Origin: Streptomyces mangrovi
GTDB taxonomy: Bacteria; Actinomycetota; Actinomycetes; Streptomycetales; Streptomycetaceae
DNA: 64,000 nucleotides
Direction of reading: 5' to 3'
NCBI RefSeq assembly: GCF_900114215.1
Contig: NZ_FOSG01000004.1
Span: 1 to 64,000, forward strand
The translations under genes and the position numbers were made by a program. Of the stretch, positions 47,179 through 55,105 are shown one piece after another (the stretch's first letter is position 1; every line of letters starts with the position of its first letter). Under the pieces are notes generated by a model. The model was not told where the DNA came from and searched no databases. It worked only from the letters and a program-made list of their open reading frames with translations.

Positions 47179-47940
47179 ATGTCCACCACCGAGCAGCGTG
47201 TCGCGATCGTCACGGGCGGAGCCCGGGGGATCGGCGCCGCCACCGCCGTCCGGCTCGCCGCCGAGGGCCGGGCCGTCGCCGTGCTCGACCTGGACGAGTC
47301 GGCCTGCGCGGACGTCGTGGAGAAGATCACCGCGGCGGGCGGCAGGGCGCTGGCGGTCGGCTGCGACGTGTCGGACGCCGAGCAGGTGGAGGCCGCCGTC
47401 GCACGGGTCGCCGGTGAGCTGGGCGCACCGACCGTCCTGGTCAACAACGCCGGAGTGCTCCGCGACAACCTGCTGTTCAAGATGAGCGACTCCGACTGGG
47501 ACACCGTCATGAACGTGCACCTGCGCGGCGCCTTCCTGGTGTCCCGGGCCTGCCAGAAGCACATGGTCGACGCCGGGTTCGGCCGGATCGTCAACCTCTC
47601 CTCCAGCTCCGCCCTCGGCAACCGCGGGCAGGCCAACTACGCCGCCGCCAAGGCCGGTCTGCAGGGCTTCACCAAGACCCTCGCCAAGGAGCTGGGCAAG
47701 TTCGGCATCACCGCCAACGCCGTGGCCCCCGGCTTCATCGTCACCGAGATGACCGCCGCCACCGCCGCCCGCGTCGGTATGGACTTCGAGGACTTCCAGA
47801 AGGCCGCCGCCACCCAGATCCCCGTCCAGCGCGTGGGCAGGCCCGAGGACATCGCGAACGCCATCGCGTTCTTCACCGGCGAGGAGGCCGGTTTCGTCTC
47901 CGGCCAGGTGATGTACGTGGCCGGCGGCCCGCTCAACTGA
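47179..47940 (+). CDS. fabG: 3-oxoacyl-ACP reductase FabG-like SDR
   Basis: This 253-residue short-chain dehydrogenase has the NAD(P)H motif TGGARGIG near the N-terminus, NNAGVLRDNLLFKM, and the catalytic S...YxxxK set (NLSSSSALGNRGQANYAAAKAG), ending in the FVSGQVMYVAGGPLN pattern. It is likely to reduce 3-oxoacyl thioesters, but many FabG-like SDRs act outside fatty-acid synthesis. ATG 47179 has GCGAGGAGA upstream. It is followed 46 nt later by a second SDR; the two may act on related substrates. The promoter is strong and probably repressor-controlled. Confidence 0.86.
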   Translation: MSTTEQRVAIVTGGARGIGAATAVRLAAEGRAVAVLDLDESACADVVEKITAAGGRALAVGCDVSDAEQVEAAVARVAGELGAPTVLVNNAGVLRDNLLFKMSDSDWDTVMNVHLRGAFLVSRACQKHMVDAGFGRIVNLSSSSALGNRGQANYAAAKAGLQGFTKTLAKELGKFGITANAVAPGFIVTEMTAATAARVGMDFEDFQKAAATQIPVQRVGRPEDIANAIAFFTGEEAGFVSGQVMYVAGGPLN

Positions 47941-47986
47941 CGGCCGCCGACGGCCGCACCGCGAAAACGACGGAACGGAAAAGCTC

Positions 47987-48742
47987 ATGGCAGTGCAGGA
48001 CAGCGGCAGGGTCGCCCTGATCACCGGGGCGAGCCGCGGCATCGGCTACGGCATCGCCGAGGCGTTCGTGGCCCGTGGTGACCGGGTGTGCATCACCGGC
48101 CGCAACGAGGACGCCCTCGCCGAGGCGGTGAGGCGGCTCGGCGCGGACCGGGCCGTCGGCGTCGCGGGGAAGGCCCACGACGAGGCCCACCAGGCGGAGG
48201 CCGTCGAGCGCACCATGGAGGCGTTCGGCCGCGTCGACCACCTGGTCAACAACGCGGGCACCAATCCGGTCTTCGGGCCCATCGCGGAGCTGGACCTGAA
48301 CGTCGCCCGCAAGGTCTTCGACACCAACGTCCTCTCCGCGCTCGGGTTCGCCCAGCGCACCTGGGCGGCCTGGCAGAAGGAGCACGGCGGCACCATCGTC
48401 AACATCGCCTCCGTCGCCGGGCTGTCCGCCTCGCCCTTCATCGGCGCCTACGGCATCAGCAAGGCCGCGATGGTCAACCTCACCCTTCAGCTCGCCCATG
48501 AGCTGTCGCCGGGTGTGCGGGTCAACGCCATCGCCCCGGCCGTGGTGAAGACGAAGTTCGCCGCCGCGCTCTACGAGGGGCGCGAGGAGGAGGTGGCCAG
48601 GCGCTACCCGATGGGGCGGCTGGGCACACCCGAGGACATCGGGGGAGCGGCGGCCTTCCTCACCTCCGACGACTCCGGCTGGATCACCGGCCAGACCCTC
48701 GTGGTCGACGGCGGGATCTTCCTCAACGCCGGGGTCGAGTGA
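47987..48742 (+). CDS. SDR family oxidoreductase
   Basis: This 251-residue short-chain dehydrogenase has TGASRGIGYGIAEAF (cofactor loop), NNAGTNPVFGPIAELD, the catalytic Ser/Tyr/Lys in ASVAGLSASPFIGAYGISKAA, and a C-terminal SGWITGQTLVVDGGIFL. The substrate is not predictable. The NPVFGP segment after NNAGT is typical of a subgroup annotated as dihydroanticapsin-like or glucose dehydrogenase-like SDRs. It is co-oriented with the fabG-like gene (46-nt gap), so a shared transcript is likely; a terminator hairpin follows immediately. Confidence 0.86.
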   Translation: MAVQDSGRVALITGASRGIGYGIAEAFVARGDRVCITGRNEDALAEAVRRLGADRAVGVAGKAHDEAHQAEAVERTMEAFGRVDHLVNNAGTNPVFGPIAELDLNVARKVFDTNVLSALGFAQRTWAAWQKEHGGTIVNIASVAGLSASPFIGAYGISKAAMVNLTLQLAHELSPGVRVNAIAPAVVKTKFAAALYEGREEEVARRYPMGRLGTPEDIGGAAAFLTSDDSGWITGQTLVVDGGIFLNAGVE

Positions 48743-48746
48743 CTCC

Positions 48747-48785
48747 CGGGGCCCCGGCGCACCGTCGCGGTGCGCCGGGGCCCCG
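48747..48785 (+). terminator. Terminator hairpin after the SDR pair
   Basis: Perfect 18-bp arms (48747-48764 and 48768-48785) with a 3-nt loop begin 5 nt after the SDR stop codon. Confidence 0.85.
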
Positions 48786-49067
48786 CCGCTTCGGCGCCGC
48801 GCCGTGCCTTCGGGGTGGTGCGGCACCGGTGTGCTTCCCGAAACGGTTCCCGTACTCTGTGCGACCGTCCGGTCCGCCGCGGACGAAGTCCTGATCTTGC
48901 CCGGTCCAGAAGCCTGTCAGCCCCGTCATATGCTGCGGTAAGGTCTGCCACGTCCTCGGCACGACAGGCCCGTTGAGACCCTGCCGTACGTGTGGTGGCA
49001 CGCGCTCCGCACCGTGGCGGGCGCTCCGTCCCGTCAGCCGATGGATCCCCCACAGCACCCAGGCAGT

Positions 49068-49097
49068 AGTGGCATCTAGTGGCGTTCAGTGGCATCG
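49068..49097. repeat. Three tandem decamers AGTGGCRTYN in the promoter region
   Basis: AGTGGCATCT, AGTGGCGTTC and AGTGGCATCG are contiguous, one helical turn each, ending 20 bp before the GTG of the peptide-binding lipoprotein gene. The rest of the 374-bp gap (48743-49116) holds a terminator and no gene. It is probably a regulator-binding array. Confidence 0.75.
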
Positions 49098-49116
49098 CCG
49101 ACCGAGGAGCGTGCAA

Positions 49117-50697
49117 GTGTTCAGCCAGAACAAGCCTCTGAAGGGCGCAGTCGTGCTGGTGACAGCGACCCTGCTCGCCGGATGCGGCTCGCTGCTCGGT
49201 GACGGCGAGAGCGAGGAGGCGATCGTGGTCGGCACCACGAGCACGCCGAGCGTCCTCGACCCGGCCGGCGCCTGGGACGGTTCGTGGGAGCTGTACCGGA
49301 ACATCTACCAGACCCTGCTGCACTTCCCGAGCTCCAGCGGCACCCCGGAGCCCGACGCCGCCCAGCGCTGCGGTTTCACCGACACCGTCAGCAGCGTCTA
49401 CCGGTGCGTCCTGAAGAAGGACCTGACGTTCTCCAACGGCAACGCGCTGGACGCGGAGGCGGTCAAGTACTCCTTCGAGCGCACCCTGGAGATCAAGTCG
49501 CCCACCGGCCCGGCCCAGCTGCTGCAGAGCATCGACCGCATCGAGACGTCCGGTGAGCGGACGATCATATTCCACCTCAAGCGGCCGGACGCGACCTTCC
49601 CGCTGGTCCTGGCCACCCCCGCCGCGTCCATCGTCGACCCCGCCGCCTACCCGGCCGACCGGCTGCTGGAGTCGGACAAGGTCAGCGGATCCGGACCGTA
49701 CCTGCTCGACGGCTACAAGGAGGACGAGCGGGCCGAGCTGGTCAGGAACCAGAAGTACAAGGGCTCCGCGGAGATCAAGAACGACGCCGTGACCGTCCGC
49801 TACTTCAAGGACTCGGCCAAGATGGTCGAGCAGCTCAAGAGCGGCGAGGTCGACCTCACCTACCGCGGCCTCACCCCCGAGCAGATCGACGACTTCGGGA
49901 AGAACCGCAGCGACCACCCGGAGATCAAGCTCAACGAGGTCTACGGAACCGAGATCCGCTACCTGGTGTTCAACCCGCAGCACGAGTCGGTGGCCGAGCC
50001 CGCCATCCGCAAGGCGATCGCCCAGATCATCGACCGCAAGGCCCTGGTCCGCAACGTCTACAAGCGCACCGCCGCCCCGCTGTACTCCATGGTCCCCGGC
50101 GGGATCACCGGCCACACCAGCGCCTTCTACGAGAAGTACGGCGAGCCCAGCGTGGAGAAGGCTCGCAGCACGCTGAGCCAGGCCGGGATCAACGGGAAGG
50201 TGAAGCTGACCCTCTGGTACACCACCGACCGCTACGGTGCGACGACCGCCGAGGAGTTCGCCGAGATCAAGCGGCAGCTGGAGGCGTCCGGGCTGTTCGA
50301 CATCGCCCTGGAGGGGCGCGAGTGGCGCGAGTTCCAGGAAGGCATCACCGACGGCGAGTACCCGGTGTTCGGCCGCGGCTGGTTCCCCGACTTCCCGGAC
50401 GCGGACAACTACATCTCGCCGTTCGTGGGCAAGGAGAACGCCCTGGGCACGCCGTACGAGCACAAGACGCTGACCGGCACGCTGCTGCCCAAGTCCCGCA
50501 AGGAGAGCGACCGGGGCGCCGCCAGCGAATCCTTCACACAGGCGCAGAAGATCCTGGCCGAGGACGCCCGGCTGCTGCCCCTGTGGCAGGGCAAGCTCTA
50601 CATCGCCGCGCACGACGACATCGCCGGCGTGGAGTGGAGCATCGACTCCTCGACGATCATGCGGCTGTGGGAGCTCGACCGCAAGAAGAGCTGGTGA
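49117..50697 (+). CDS. Oligopeptide/dipeptide ABC transporter substrate-binding lipoprotein
   Basis: This 526-residue family-5 solute-binding protein starts with a lipoprotein signal peptide (LKGAVVLVTATLLAGCGS; lipobox LAGC). The mature part has the SBP_5 pattern: TPSVLDPAGAWDGSWELYRNIYQTLLHFP, LKKDLTFSNGNALDAEAVKYSFER, SGPYLLDGYKEDERAELVRN. It binds peptides or related ligands outside the membrane. GTG 49117 has GAGGAG 7 nt upstream; GTG 49111 is too close to it. No permease or ATPase genes flank it, so it must share another transporter or act as a sensor. Confidence 0.88.
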   Translation: MFSQNKPLKGAVVLVTATLLAGCGSLLGDGESEEAIVVGTTSTPSVLDPAGAWDGSWELYRNIYQTLLHFPSSSGTPEPDAAQRCGFTDTVSSVYRCVLKKDLTFSNGNALDAEAVKYSFERTLEIKSPTGPAQLLQSIDRIETSGERTIIFHLKRPDATFPLVLATPAASIVDPAAYPADRLLESDKVSGSGPYLLDGYKEDERAELVRNQKYKGSAEIKNDAVTVRYFKDSAKMVEQLKSGEVDLTYRGLTPEQIDDFGKNRSDHPEIKLNEVYGTEIRYLVFNPQHESVAEPAIRKAIAQIIDRKALVRNVYKRTAAPLYSMVPGGITGHTSAFYEKYGEPSVEKARSTLSQAGINGKVKLTLWYTTDRYGATTAEEFAEIKRQLEASGLFDIALEGREWREFQEGITDGEYPVFGRGWFPDFPDADNYISPFVGKENALGTPYEHKTLTGTLLPKSRKESDRGAASESFTQAQKILAEDARLLPLWQGKLYIAAHDDIAGVEWSIDSSTIMRLWELDRKKSW

Positions 50698-50842
50698 CCC
50701 GAAGGGGTGGGTGGACAGGCGGTGACCGCCCGCCGGTGACCGCCCGCCCGCCCGCGCGGCGTGGCTGTCAGCGGTCACCGGTACGTTCTGGGGTACGCGC
50801 CCGCACGAGGCGCGCGGAACCGACACCGGAGGTCTGTCTCAC

Positions 50843-51523
50843 GTGAACGCCATGCTGCCCGAGTCCTGGCAGAAGGTCCTCGGCGACGAGCTGGAGAAGC
50901 CCTACTTCAAGGAGCTCACCGAGTTCGTCGAGGAGGAGCGGGCACGCGGGCCGGTCTACCCGCCCCGGGAAGAGGTCTTCGCGGCGCTGGACGCCACCCC
51001 GTACGAGCAGGTCAAGGTTCTCGTCCTCGGGCAGGACCCGTACCACGGCGAGGGACAGGGCCACGGCCTGGCGTTCTCGGTGCGGCCCGGGGTGCGGATC
51101 CCGCCGTCCCTGCGGAACATCTACAAGGAACTGCAGGCGGACCTGGGCTGCCCCGTCCCGGACAACGGCTATCTGATGCCCTGGGCGAAGCAGGGCGTGC
51201 TCCTGCTCAACGCGGTGCTGACGGTCCGGGCCGGGGAGGCCAACTCCCACAAGGGCAAGGGCTGGGAGAAGTTCACGGACGCGGTGATCCACGCCGTGGG
51301 CGCCCGCCCCGACCCGGCCGTCTTCGTGCTGTGGGGCAACTACGCGAAGAAGAAGCTGCCGCTGATCGACACCGAGCGGCACACGGTGGTCCAGGGCGCG
51401 CACCCTTCGCCGCTGTCGGCGAAGAAGTTCTTCGGATCACGCCCCTTCAGCCAGATCGACGAGGCGATCGCGGCGCAGGGGCACACGCCGATCGACTGGT
51501 GCATCCCCGGCATCGGCTCCTGA
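50843..51523 (+). CDS. ung: Uracil-DNA glycosylase
   Basis: This enzyme removes uracil from DNA in base-excision repair. The 226-residue protein is family 1: catalytic Asp65 in LVLGQDPYHGEGQ, AFSVRPGVRIPPSLRNIYKEL, LLLNAVLTVRAGEANSHKGKGWE, and the minor-groove loop HPSPLSAKKFFGSRPF. GTG 50843 is used; no strong Shine-Dalgarno sequence but CGGAGG lies upstream. It stands alone. Confidence 0.95.
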   Translation: MNAMLPESWQKVLGDELEKPYFKELTEFVEEERARGPVYPPREEVFAALDATPYEQVKVLVLGQDPYHGEGQGHGLAFSVRPGVRIPPSLRNIYKELQADLGCPVPDNGYLMPWAKQGVLLLNAVLTVRAGEANSHKGKGWEKFTDAVIHAVGARPDPAVFVLWGNYAKKKLPLIDTERHTVVQGAHPSPLSAKKFFGSRPFSQIDEAIAAQGHTPIDWCIPGIGS

Positions 51524-51581
51524 GCCGCTTCCCGGACGGCGCGGACGGCGCGGAGGATCCGGACGGCGCGGCCGGGCCGGC

Positions 51582-52037
51582 TCAGTCCAGCCCGTAGTCG
51601 AAGGCGTACGCGACGGACGGCTCGCCGTGCACGGCGGTGAAGCCGCCCGTCCCCCGCAGTCCGGCCAGCTCGCCGGTGGCCGAGCCGGGCACCACCTCGA
51701 AGACGCAGCGCACGGTGCCCTTGTCGTCGAAGGTGCCGTGCTCGGCGAGCACGAAGGAGCCCGCGCGCCCGTCGAGGGTGCCGGAGACCAACTCGTGGCC
51801 GGTGAAGCTCCCGGCGGAGCCGGGCTCTTTCGCGGCGTAGACGATGGTGTAGGCGCAGGAGGTCCCGGTGGCCTCGATGCCGCCGGTGAAGTGGTTGGTG
51901 ACGACGGCGGAGGCCAGCTTCGGGCCGCTCCCCGCGCTCGCGCCGTCATCGCCGCCGTCATCGCTGCCGCCGGCTTCGGCGATGACCTTCTCCTGCCAGT
52001 CGGCGAAGGTGAAGCTGCCGGTGGTGTGCGTGGTCAT
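51582..52037 (-). CDS. DUF3224 family protein
   Basis: This 151-residue protein has the DUF3224 pattern: TGSFTFADWQEKVIAEAGG, then LASAVVTNHFTGGIEATGTSCAYTIVYA and GSFVLAEHGTFDDKGTVRCVFEVVPGSATGELAGLRG. It is predicted to form a beta-barrel with no enzymatic assignment. A Gly/Asp/Ser-rich loop of about 18 residues after position 22 is unusual in the family. ATG 52037 follows GAGGAG. It is divergent from a WYL-domain regulator across a 105-bp gap with a large palindrome, so that regulator probably controls it. Confidence 0.85.
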   Translation of the reverse strand: MTTHTTGSFTFADWQEKVIAEAGGSDDGGDDGASAGSGPKLASAVVTNHFTGGIEATGTSCAYTIVYAAKEPGSAGSFTGHELVSGTLDGRAGSFVLAEHGTFDDKGTVRCVFEVVPGSATGELAGLRGTGGFTAVHGEPSVAYAFDYGLD

Positions 52038-52093
52038 GGAACTCCTCACAGGTGGTGGCGCGGGCCCTCCCCGCACCGGCCGCCACCACTGTC

Positions 52094-52130
52094 CCGCCCG
52101 TACCTGACATCTCCTGTCAGGTACGGGCGG
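52094..52130. promoter_or_regulatory. 37-bp perfect inverted repeat between DUF3224 and WYL regulator genes
   Basis: Arms of 16 bp (52094-52109 and 52115-52130) with a 5-nt spacer; the core is TACCTGACA-N5-TGTCAGGTA. It lies midway between two divergent start codons and is the obvious operator for the YafY/WYL regulator. Confidence 0.8.
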
Positions 52131-52142
52131 CAGACTGTCGCC

Positions 52143-53174
52143 ATGCGCGCCGACCGCCTTCTGCAGATGCTCCTGCTGCTCCAGAACCGGGGCCGGATGA
52201 CCGCACCGGAACTCGCCGCCGAACTGGAGGTCTCGGTCCGCACCGTCTACCGCGACGCCGAGGCGCTCGTCGCCTCCGGCGTGCCGCTGACCGCCGAGCG
52301 GGGGCCGGAGGGCGGCTACCGCCTGATGGAGGGCTACCGCACCCGGCTGACCGGCCTCACCGGAGAGGAGGCCGACTCCCTGTGGCTGGCCGGGATGCCG
52401 GGCGCCGCGGCCGAACTGGGGCTGGGAGCCGAGCTGACGACCGCCCAGCTCAAGTTGCGCGCCGCGCTCCCCGCGCAGCTCGCCGAGCGCACCCGGCGCG
52501 TCTCCGAGCGCTTCCACCTCGACGCCCCGGCCTGGTTCCGGGACGCCGATCCCGTACCGCACCTGGCACGCGTGGCCGAGGCCGTCTGGGAGCAGCGGAC
52601 GCTGCGCGTGCGCTACCGCCGCTGGAAGGGCGAGGTGCGCCGTGAACTGCACCCGCTCGGGCTCGTCCTCAAGGGCGGCATCTGGTATCTCGTCGCCCGG
52701 TCCGCTCCCGGCCCGGAAGACGGCGGTGGCGGAGTCCGGCCGGGAGAGCGGGTGCGTACCTACCGGGTCTCGCGCATCCTCGCCCTCGACGGGCCGGGCG
52801 AGCGCTTCGAGCGGCCCGCCGGCTTCGGCCTCGCGGCGTACTGGACCGAGACCACGGGCCGCCTGGAGGCCGGCCGCCTGCGGGACGAGGCACTGCTGCG
52901 GCTCTCCCCGCGCGGCCTGCGGCTGCTGCCCATGCTCTTCGGGGCGGTGGGCGCGCGGGCGGTCCGGGAGGCGCGGGAGGCGGACGGGTCGGACGGCGAC
53001 GGCTGGGTGCGGGTGCTCCTCCCCGTGGAGAGCATCCCTGTGGCGGTGGGCGATCTGCTCCGGCTCGGTGCGGAGGCGGAGGTGCTCGGCCCGGCCGGGC
53101 TGCGCGCGGCGGTGGCGCGGGAGGTGGAGGCGCTGGCGGGCAGGTACGGACGGGGCACCGGCGAGAGCGCCTGA
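52143..53174 (+). CDS. YafY-type HTH/WYL-domain transcriptional regulator
   Basis: This 343-residue regulator has an N-terminal DeoR-like HTH (MRADRLLQMLLLLQNRGRMTAPELAAELEVSVRTVYRDAEALVASGVPL), a WYL domain (about 145-230; LRVRYRRWKGEVRRELHPLGLVLKGGIWYLVARS) and a C-terminal WCX region. WYL domains bind nucleic-acid-like or nucleotide ligands. The ATG at 52143 lies 12 nt after a 37-bp palindrome, consistent with autoregulation and control of the divergent DUF3224 gene. Confidence 0.88.
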   Translation: MRADRLLQMLLLLQNRGRMTAPELAAELEVSVRTVYRDAEALVASGVPLTAERGPEGGYRLMEGYRTRLTGLTGEEADSLWLAGMPGAAAELGLGAELTTAQLKLRAALPAQLAERTRRVSERFHLDAPAWFRDADPVPHLARVAEAVWEQRTLRVRYRRWKGEVRRELHPLGLVLKGGIWYLVARSAPGPEDGGGGVRPGERVRTYRVSRILALDGPGERFERPAGFGLAAYWTETTGRLEAGRLRDEALLRLSPRGLRLLPMLFGAVGARAVREAREADGSDGDGWVRVLLPVESIPVAVGDLLRLGAEAEVLGPAGLRAAVAREVEALAGRYGRGTGESA

Positions 53175-53266
53175 GCGCCGCGGCCGCCTTTGGCGGTTAG
53201 CGTCGGGGGACGGTGCGGGAGAAACGCCCGCGCCGCCGGTACCGACACCACCACACAGGAGAGCCC

Positions 53267-53773
53267 GTGGCGGAGCATCGGCAGGAGACGGGAGCGGCGG
53301 GGGAGGAGGGCGGTGCGGCGGGTGAGCCGCTGCCGACCAGGATCGGCCAGGCGGTCATCCTGCACCGGGGCGGGGACCGGGAGGAGGCGCGCAACCGGCT
53401 GGCACGCCTGTGGGAGGAGGCGGCCGGGGACGGCGCCCCGTTCCACCGCTGCGCCATCGCCCACTATCTGGCCGGTGCCCAGGACGATCCCGTGGCCGGA
53501 CTCCAGTGGGGCCGGCGCGCGCTGGCCGCCGCGAGGGCTCCGGCCGGGGACCGGGCGGCCGTGCGGGCCCTGCTGCCCTCGCTCCATCTGAGTCTGGCCG
53601 CCGGCCACGCCGGGCTGGGTGACCACACCGCCGCCCGGCACGAGCTGGCCCGGGCCCGCGGCGCGGCGCGGGAGCTGCCCGACGACGCGTACGGCGCCGG
53701 CGTCAGGGCCGCCATCGAGAGGCTGGCGCGGCGGCTGGCCGCCTCCGGCGGACCGCCCGCTCAGTCGCCGTAG
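53267..53773 (+). CDS. TPR-like hypothetical protein
   Basis: This 168-residue all-helical protein has helix pairs resembling tetratricopeptide repeats: AVILHRGGDREEARNRLARLWEEA, FHRCAIAHYLAGAQDDPVAGLQWGRRAL and LHLSLAAGHAGLGDHTAARHELARAR. Such small TPR-like proteins are frequent in Streptomyces and likely mediate protein contacts. GTG 53267 is preceded by AGGAGA. Its stop overlaps the convergent lipoprotein gene by 13 bp. No specific function. Confidence 0.75.
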   Translation: MAEHRQETGAAGEEGGAAGEPLPTRIGQAVILHRGGDREEARNRLARLWEEAAGDGAPFHRCAIAHYLAGAQDDPVAGLQWGRRALAAARAPAGDRAAVRALLPSLHLSLAAGHAGLGDHTAARHELARARGAARELPDDAYGAGVRAAIERLARRLAASGGPPAQSP

Positions 53774-54228
53774 ACCTGCCTGCAGGTCCGGGCCGGTTCG
53801 CCGTCCGCGTTCCAGCCGCCGTACGCCTCCCCGAGCCCGCACACGTCAGGGCCGGGCCGCCGGGCGGTGCTGCCAAAGGTGCGCCCCGGCCGGGCCGAGC
53901 CGGCGGGGAGGCGTTCGCCCTGCGGCCGACGGGGCGCCGGGCGTGCGGTGGGCCGGTGGGCCGGGGCGGACACGGAGGGGGGAGCGGAGCGAGGGCCGGA
54001 GCGGGTCGGGGAGGAGGCGCCGGGGCTCTCCGGGCCGTCCTCGACCCTGGTGAGGGCCTCCCGTGGCGGGCCGGGGGTCCGCGGGGCCTCGGTACCCTGC
54101 CGGGACAGGGCGGGGCCGCCGGGCCGGGGAGGCGGCCCGCTCTCCTGCGGCCGCTGGCCGCCCGCCACGGTGACGCACCCCGAGACGGCCGTCAGGGCGG
54201 CTCCGGCCAGGAGCAGGGCGCTTCTCAC
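53761..54228 (-). CDS. Small putative lipoprotein
   Basis: This 155-residue protein has an N-terminal signal of lipoprotein type (RSALLLAGAALTAVSGC; lipobox VSGC), a long Pro/Gly/Arg-rich linker and a short conserved-looking C-terminus DVCGLGEAYGGWNADGEPARTC with two cysteines that could form a disulfide. The C-terminal motif suggests a small cell-surface domain of unknown role. The GTG 54228 start is inferred from the signal peptide; no ribosome binding site is seen. Confidence 0.6.
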   Translation of the reverse strand: MRSALLLAGAALTAVSGCVTVAGGQRPQESGPPPRPGGPALSRQGTEAPRTPGPPREALTRVEDGPESPGASSPTRSGPRSAPPSVSAPAHRPTARPAPRRPQGERLPAGSARPGRTFGSTARRPGPDVCGLGEAYGGWNADGEPARTCRQVYGD

Positions 54229-54300
54229 ATGTCGCACCCGGCCTACTCTGCTGCATCGCACAGCCGCCGGGAACTCCCCGCAGGAGTGATGCGGGTGGCC

Positions 54301-54358
54301 CATGTGTTCTCTGTGCTTCATGTGTTCCAGGTGGTCCATGTGGTCTGTGTGACATGTG
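54301..54358. repeat. CATGTG repeats at ~18-bp spacing
   Basis: CATGTG occurs at 54301, 54319, 54337 and 54353, within a 60-bp stretch of imperfect 9/18-bp repeats. It lies between a minus-strand TetR gene and the lipoprotein gene. Read on the minus strand it would give a His/Met-rich peptide, but no good gene starts there. Confidence 0.6.
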
Positions 54359-54397
54359 CGGCCCGTGCGGCAGGTGAACGGGCCCGCCGGAGGCGTC

Positions 54398-54997
54398 TCA
54401 TCCGCCCAGCACGCCGCGCAGCAGTTCCTCCAGCCCGGTCCGCAGCTCCTCCAGCGTCGGCACCGTCGAGTGGTAGGAGCCCGCCGTGCAGGAGAACATC
54501 ACCCCGTCGCACCAGGCGACCAGCGACAGCGCGTGGCGCTCGGGGGCGGTGGAGCCCGCGGCGGCCATCACCGCCACCAGCGGTTCGCGGAAGGCTCTGG
54601 TCCCCGCCCGGTCGTAGATCGCCCGCAGGGCGGGGCGCCGGGTCGCCTCCAGGGCCAGTTCGTAGCGGGCGACCGCCAGGTGGCGGTGGTGGGTCAGGTA
54701 GCGGTGCAGGGCCGGTGCCACCGCCTCGGCCAGTGCGCCGGGGCCGTCGCCGGGCTCCGGCATCCTCTGCGCCGGCCCCAGCACACGCGCCTCGCGTACC
54801 GCCAGCCGCCGTACCGCCGCCTCCAACAGGGCCTCGCGGGTGCGCGCGTGGTTGGAGGTGGAGCCCTGCGGCAGGCCGGCGGCCTCGTCCACCGCTCGGT
54901 GGGTGAGGCCGCGCAGACCGCGCTCGGCCAGCAGGTCGATCGCGGTGTCGGCGATCAGCTCGCCGCGTGCGGTGGTGCGGGCCGTGCTCCGGGACAT
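54398..54997 (-). CDS. TetR-family repressor
   Basis: This 199-residue regulator has an N-terminal HTH (LIADTAIDLLAERGLRGLTHRAVDEAAGLPQGSTSNHARTREALLEAA, residues 14-62) and a C-terminal ligand-binding helical domain (HRYLTHHRHLAVARYELALEATRRPALRAIYDRAG). It is divergent from a flavin monooxygenase gene, with two matching operator palindromes between them, so it most likely represses that gene and itself, releasing on a ligand. Confidence 0.88.
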   Translation of the reverse strand: MSRSTARTTARGELIADTAIDLLAERGLRGLTHRAVDEAAGLPQGSTSNHARTREALLEAAVRRLAVREARVLGPAQRMPEPGDGPGALAEAVAPALHRYLTHHRHLAVARYELALEATRRPALRAIYDRAGTRAFREPLVAVMAAAGSTAPERHALSLVAWCDGVMFSCTAGSYHSTVPTLEELRTGLEELLRGVLGG

Positions 54998-55013
54998 GCC
55001 CGCCAATCTACCT

Positions 55014-55064
55014 CTCACTACAGATGTAGTAGAGTGAGGAGTGCCACTACAGGTGTAGTGGCAC
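55014..55064. promoter_or_regulatory. Twin TetR operators
   Basis: Two related palindromes: 55014-55034 with core ACTACA-GA-TGTAGT, and 55041-55064 with GTGCCACTACA-GG-TGTAGTGGCAC. Their centres are 29 bp apart. They lie between the TetR gene and the flavin monooxygenase gene. Confidence 0.85.
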
Positions 55065-55105
55065 CGTCGTTGTCGCCGCCGCAGTCCGCACGGAGGAGCA
55101 CGCCC

